In this document: positions 5,412 through 6,942 of the stretch, piece after piece
Position numbering within the stretch: position 1 is the first letter of the stretch
Layout of the letters: every line of letters begins with the position of its first letter
From: an uncultured Ruminococcus sp.
Lineage (GTDB): Bacteria; Bacillota; Clostridia; Oscillospirales; Acutalibacteraceae
Length of the DNA: 6,942 bases
Assembly: GCA_937892835.1 (NCBI GenBank)
Contig: CALBHM010000316.1
Span: 1 to 6,942, forward strand
Direction: 5' to 3'
Translations under genes and position numbers: made by a program
Notes under the pieces: generated by a model
What the model saw: only the letters and a program-made list of their open reading frames with translations
Told to the model about the DNA's origin: nothing
Database searches by the model: none

Positions 5412-6845
5412 ATGTTACTGAAAGAAAATATTCAGCGTGCAGGTGTAGGCTTTTTGCTTGACAGAGTGCTGAAATACGTTGATAAGGATCCGAAAAAGAA
5501 CATTCTCAAGCTTATCGGTCTTGCCGAAAAGTTTGCAGGCAAAACATTTCCCGAAAAGACCTTTACGGGCTTTCGCAATGCGATAAGCGATGACAACAAT
5601 GTTTGGAACACCTATGCTATGAACCTGCTTAAGGATATCGACAGGGATTATCTCAAAAAGATGTTTTTGTCATTCGTCCTCGGCGCGGGTCTCCACGGAA
5701 CGAGAGCTGTCAGAGCTAACCGCGAAAAATATAAGTGCAATATCCCGTGGCTGATGCTTATTGACCCGACCAGTGCATGTAATATGAATTGTAAGGGATG
5801 CTGGGCGGCAGAGTACGGCCATAAGCTTAATCTCACATATGATGAAATTAATAATGTCATAAATCAGGGCGTGGAGCTTGGAACGCATTTATATATGTTT
5901 ACGGGAGGAGAACCGCTTATCAGGAAGAATGATATTCTTCGCCTTTGCCGTGAGCACAAGAATTGCACATTCCTCGCATATACAAATGCAACATTGATTG
6001 ATCAGAAGTTCTGCGACGACATGAAGGATGTCGGTAACCTCACTCTTGCACTCAGCATTGAAGGCTCGGAGGAATCGAACGATTTCCGCCGCGGTGCAGG
6101 AGCTTATGAGAGAACCATGAAGGCAATGGAGCTTCTCAAGAAGAACAAGTGTATCTATGGCCTTTCGATTTGCTACACTTCGCAAAATGTTGACAAGGTA
6201 ACGAGCGATGAATTCATTGATTTGATGGTTGAAAAAGGTGCAAAATTTGCTCTGTACTTTAACTATATGCCGGTCGGAACGGGAGCTGTCGAGGAGCTTA
6301 TTCCGACCCCGGAGCAGAGAACGCATATGTATTACTGGCTTAAGAAAATGAGAAACGGCAAAACCGGAAAGCCTCTGTTTGTAATGGACTTCCAGGACGA
6401 CGGCGAATATGTCGGCGGCTGTATTGCAGGCGGCAGAAATTATTTCCACATTAATTCAGCGGGTGATATTGAGCCTTGCGTATTTATTCATTTCTCGGAT
6501 TCGAATATCAGAACGCATACAATTCTTGAGGCGTTGAAAAATCCGCTATTTATGAGCTATTATCATAATCAGCCGTTTAATGACAACCATCTGCGTCCTT
6601 GTCCGATGCTTGAAAACCCTGAGTACCTCAGAAAGATTATCAAGCAGACAGGTGCAAAATCGACCGATCTTGAAAATCAGGAGGGCGTTGAGCACCTTTG
6701 CGCAAAGTGCGATAAATTTGCTGCCGCATGGAAGGAACAAGCGGACAAGCTTTGGGCCGAGAACAAGCACCCGAATCCCAAAACACAATATTACCGTGAC
6801 ACCGAGCAGGCAATGAAAGAAAAGCTCGACGATTTGGTAAGATAA
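5412..6845 (+). CDS. Radical SAM protein with cysteine-rich C-terminal (SPASM-like) region
   Basis: This 477-aa cytoplasmic enzyme uses S-adenosylmethionine and a [4Fe-4S] cluster to start radical chemistry. An N-terminal helical region (1-110) precedes the core: C123-x3-C127-x2-C130 (CNMNCKGC) binds the cluster and TGGEP (164-168) contacts SAM. The C-terminal part has C337 (GGCIAGG), C356 (GDIEPC), C397 (RPCPML), C430 and C433 (LCAKC), consistent with one or more auxiliary iron-sulfur clusters as in SPASM/twitch proteins. The ATG at 5412 has GAGG 9 bases upstream; the in-frame TTG at 5349 is the likely -35 box, so I reject it. The reaction is unknown. No small precursor peptide gene is beside it, which argues against peptide maturation. 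A lipid-modifying role is one possibility, by analogy with radical SAM membrane-spanning-lipid synthases, but I hold this weakly. Confidence 0.85.
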   Translation: MLLKENIQRAGVGFLLDRVLKYVDKDPKKNILKLIGLAEKFAGKTFPEKTFTGFRNAISDDNNVWNTYAMNLLKDIDRDYLKKMFLSFVLGAGLHGTRAVRANREKYKCNIPWLMLIDPTSACNMNCKGCWAAEYGHKLNLTYDEINNVINQGVELGTHLYMFTGGEPLIRKNDILRLCREHKNCTFLAYTNATLIDQKFCDDMKDVGNLTLALSIEGSEESNDFRRGAGAYERTMKAMELLKKNKCIYGLSICYTSQNVDKVTSDEFIDLMVEKGAKFALYFNYMPVGTGAVEELIPTPEQRTHMYYWLKKMRNGKTGKPLFVMDFQDDGEYVGGCIAGGRNYFHINSAGDIEPCVFIHFSDSNIRTHTILEALKNPLFMSYYHNQPFNDNHLRPCPMLENPEYLRKIIKQTGAKSTDLENQEGVEHLCAKCDKFAAAWKEQADKLWAENKHPNPKTQYYRDTEQAMKEKLDDLVR

Positions 6846-6849
6846 AAAT

Positions 6850-6879
6850 AAAATCGTCCGTTTCGACGGGCGATTTTTT
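6850..6879 (+). terminator. Rho-independent terminator after the radical SAM gene
   Basis: AAAATCGTCCGT (6850-6861) pairs with ACGGGCGATTTT (6866-6877), with one G-T wobble and a TTCG loop, and is followed by a T run to 6879. The ribosome site of the next gene begins three bases later. Confidence 0.88.
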
Positions 6880-6895
6880 ATAAGGAGAGAAAGTC

Positions 6896-6942
6896 ATGTT
6901 CAGAAAAGCAACGGAAAAGGATATTGACCGTATCAGTGAAAT
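6896..6942 (+). CDS. Start of a probable GNAT acetyltransferase, cut by window edge
   Basis: An ATG at 6896 with AAGGAG at 6882-6887 opens a frame reading MFRKATEKDIDRISE before the window ends. The opening 'hydrophobic-R-x-A-x-x-x-D-hydrophobic-x-x-I' is the common first strand and helix of GNAT N-acetyltransferases, which move an acetyl group from acetyl-CoA to an amine. Only 15 codons are visible, so neither domain nor substrate can be confirmed. It lies just beyond the radical SAM terminator with no room for a promoter between them. Confidence 0.6.
   Translation, partial: MFRKATEKDIDRISE

Noticed and set aside
5889..6449. 186-aa minus-strand frame opposite the radical SAM gene
   Set aside because: It is a shadow of a well-supported gene with conserved motifs, and shows no domain or ribosome site of its own.
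1..6942. CRISPR array, insertion sequence or prophage
   Set aside because: I see no regularly spaced repeats, transposase, integrase or attachment-site duplication, even though a tRNA lies at the edge.

Overview
The window looks like a chromosomal segment from a low-to-mid GC Gram-positive of the class Clostridia, probably a gut Oscillospiraceae/Ruminococcaceae-type organism. This is inferred from strong AGGAGG-type ribosome sites, sigma-A promoters with TTGACA/TATAAT elements, short hairpin-plus-T terminators, and the family mix: a GH27 glycosidase, a CxxC/CxxC mini-protein and a clostridial-type radical SAM protein. No database search was possible, so the taxonomy is a judgement.

Layout. 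Positions 1-50 are the 3' end of a tRNA-Gln(CUG), followed by its terminator. Positions 134-340 hold an extended -10 promoter and a long leader with nested 12-bp helices and a terminator/antiterminator arrangement. The leader precedes a 64-aa Cro/CI-type regulator (341-535), which ends in a bidirectional terminator shared with the converging operon. On the minus strand, 3782-584 is one transcription unit: a perfect-consensus promoter, a GH27 alpha-galactosidase/alpha-N-acetylgalactosaminidase-like enzyme without a signal peptide, a 63-aa zinc-ribbon-like protein joined by a TAATG stop/start overlap, and a secreted neutral-ceramidase-like hydrolase. Upstream of it, also on the minus strand, is an independent unit (5106-3819) for a secreted calcineurin-like metallophosphoesterase. 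About 240 bp of AT-rich DNA without a convincing gene separates this from a plus-strand unit: a 477-aa radical SAM protein with a cysteine-rich C-terminus (5412-6845), a terminator, and the first 15 codons of a probable GNAT acetyltransferase.

How the genes may work together. Headgroup-removing enzyme types (glycosidase, phosphoesterase) lie beside a ceramidase-like amidase. This makes turnover of host or bacterial sphingolipids or glycolipids a testable idea, but the glycosidase appears cytoplasmic while the other two are exported, so a single linear pathway is not shown. The most unusual element is the structured leader ahead of the small regulator, which has the architecture of a riboswitch or attenuator but matches no class I recognise.
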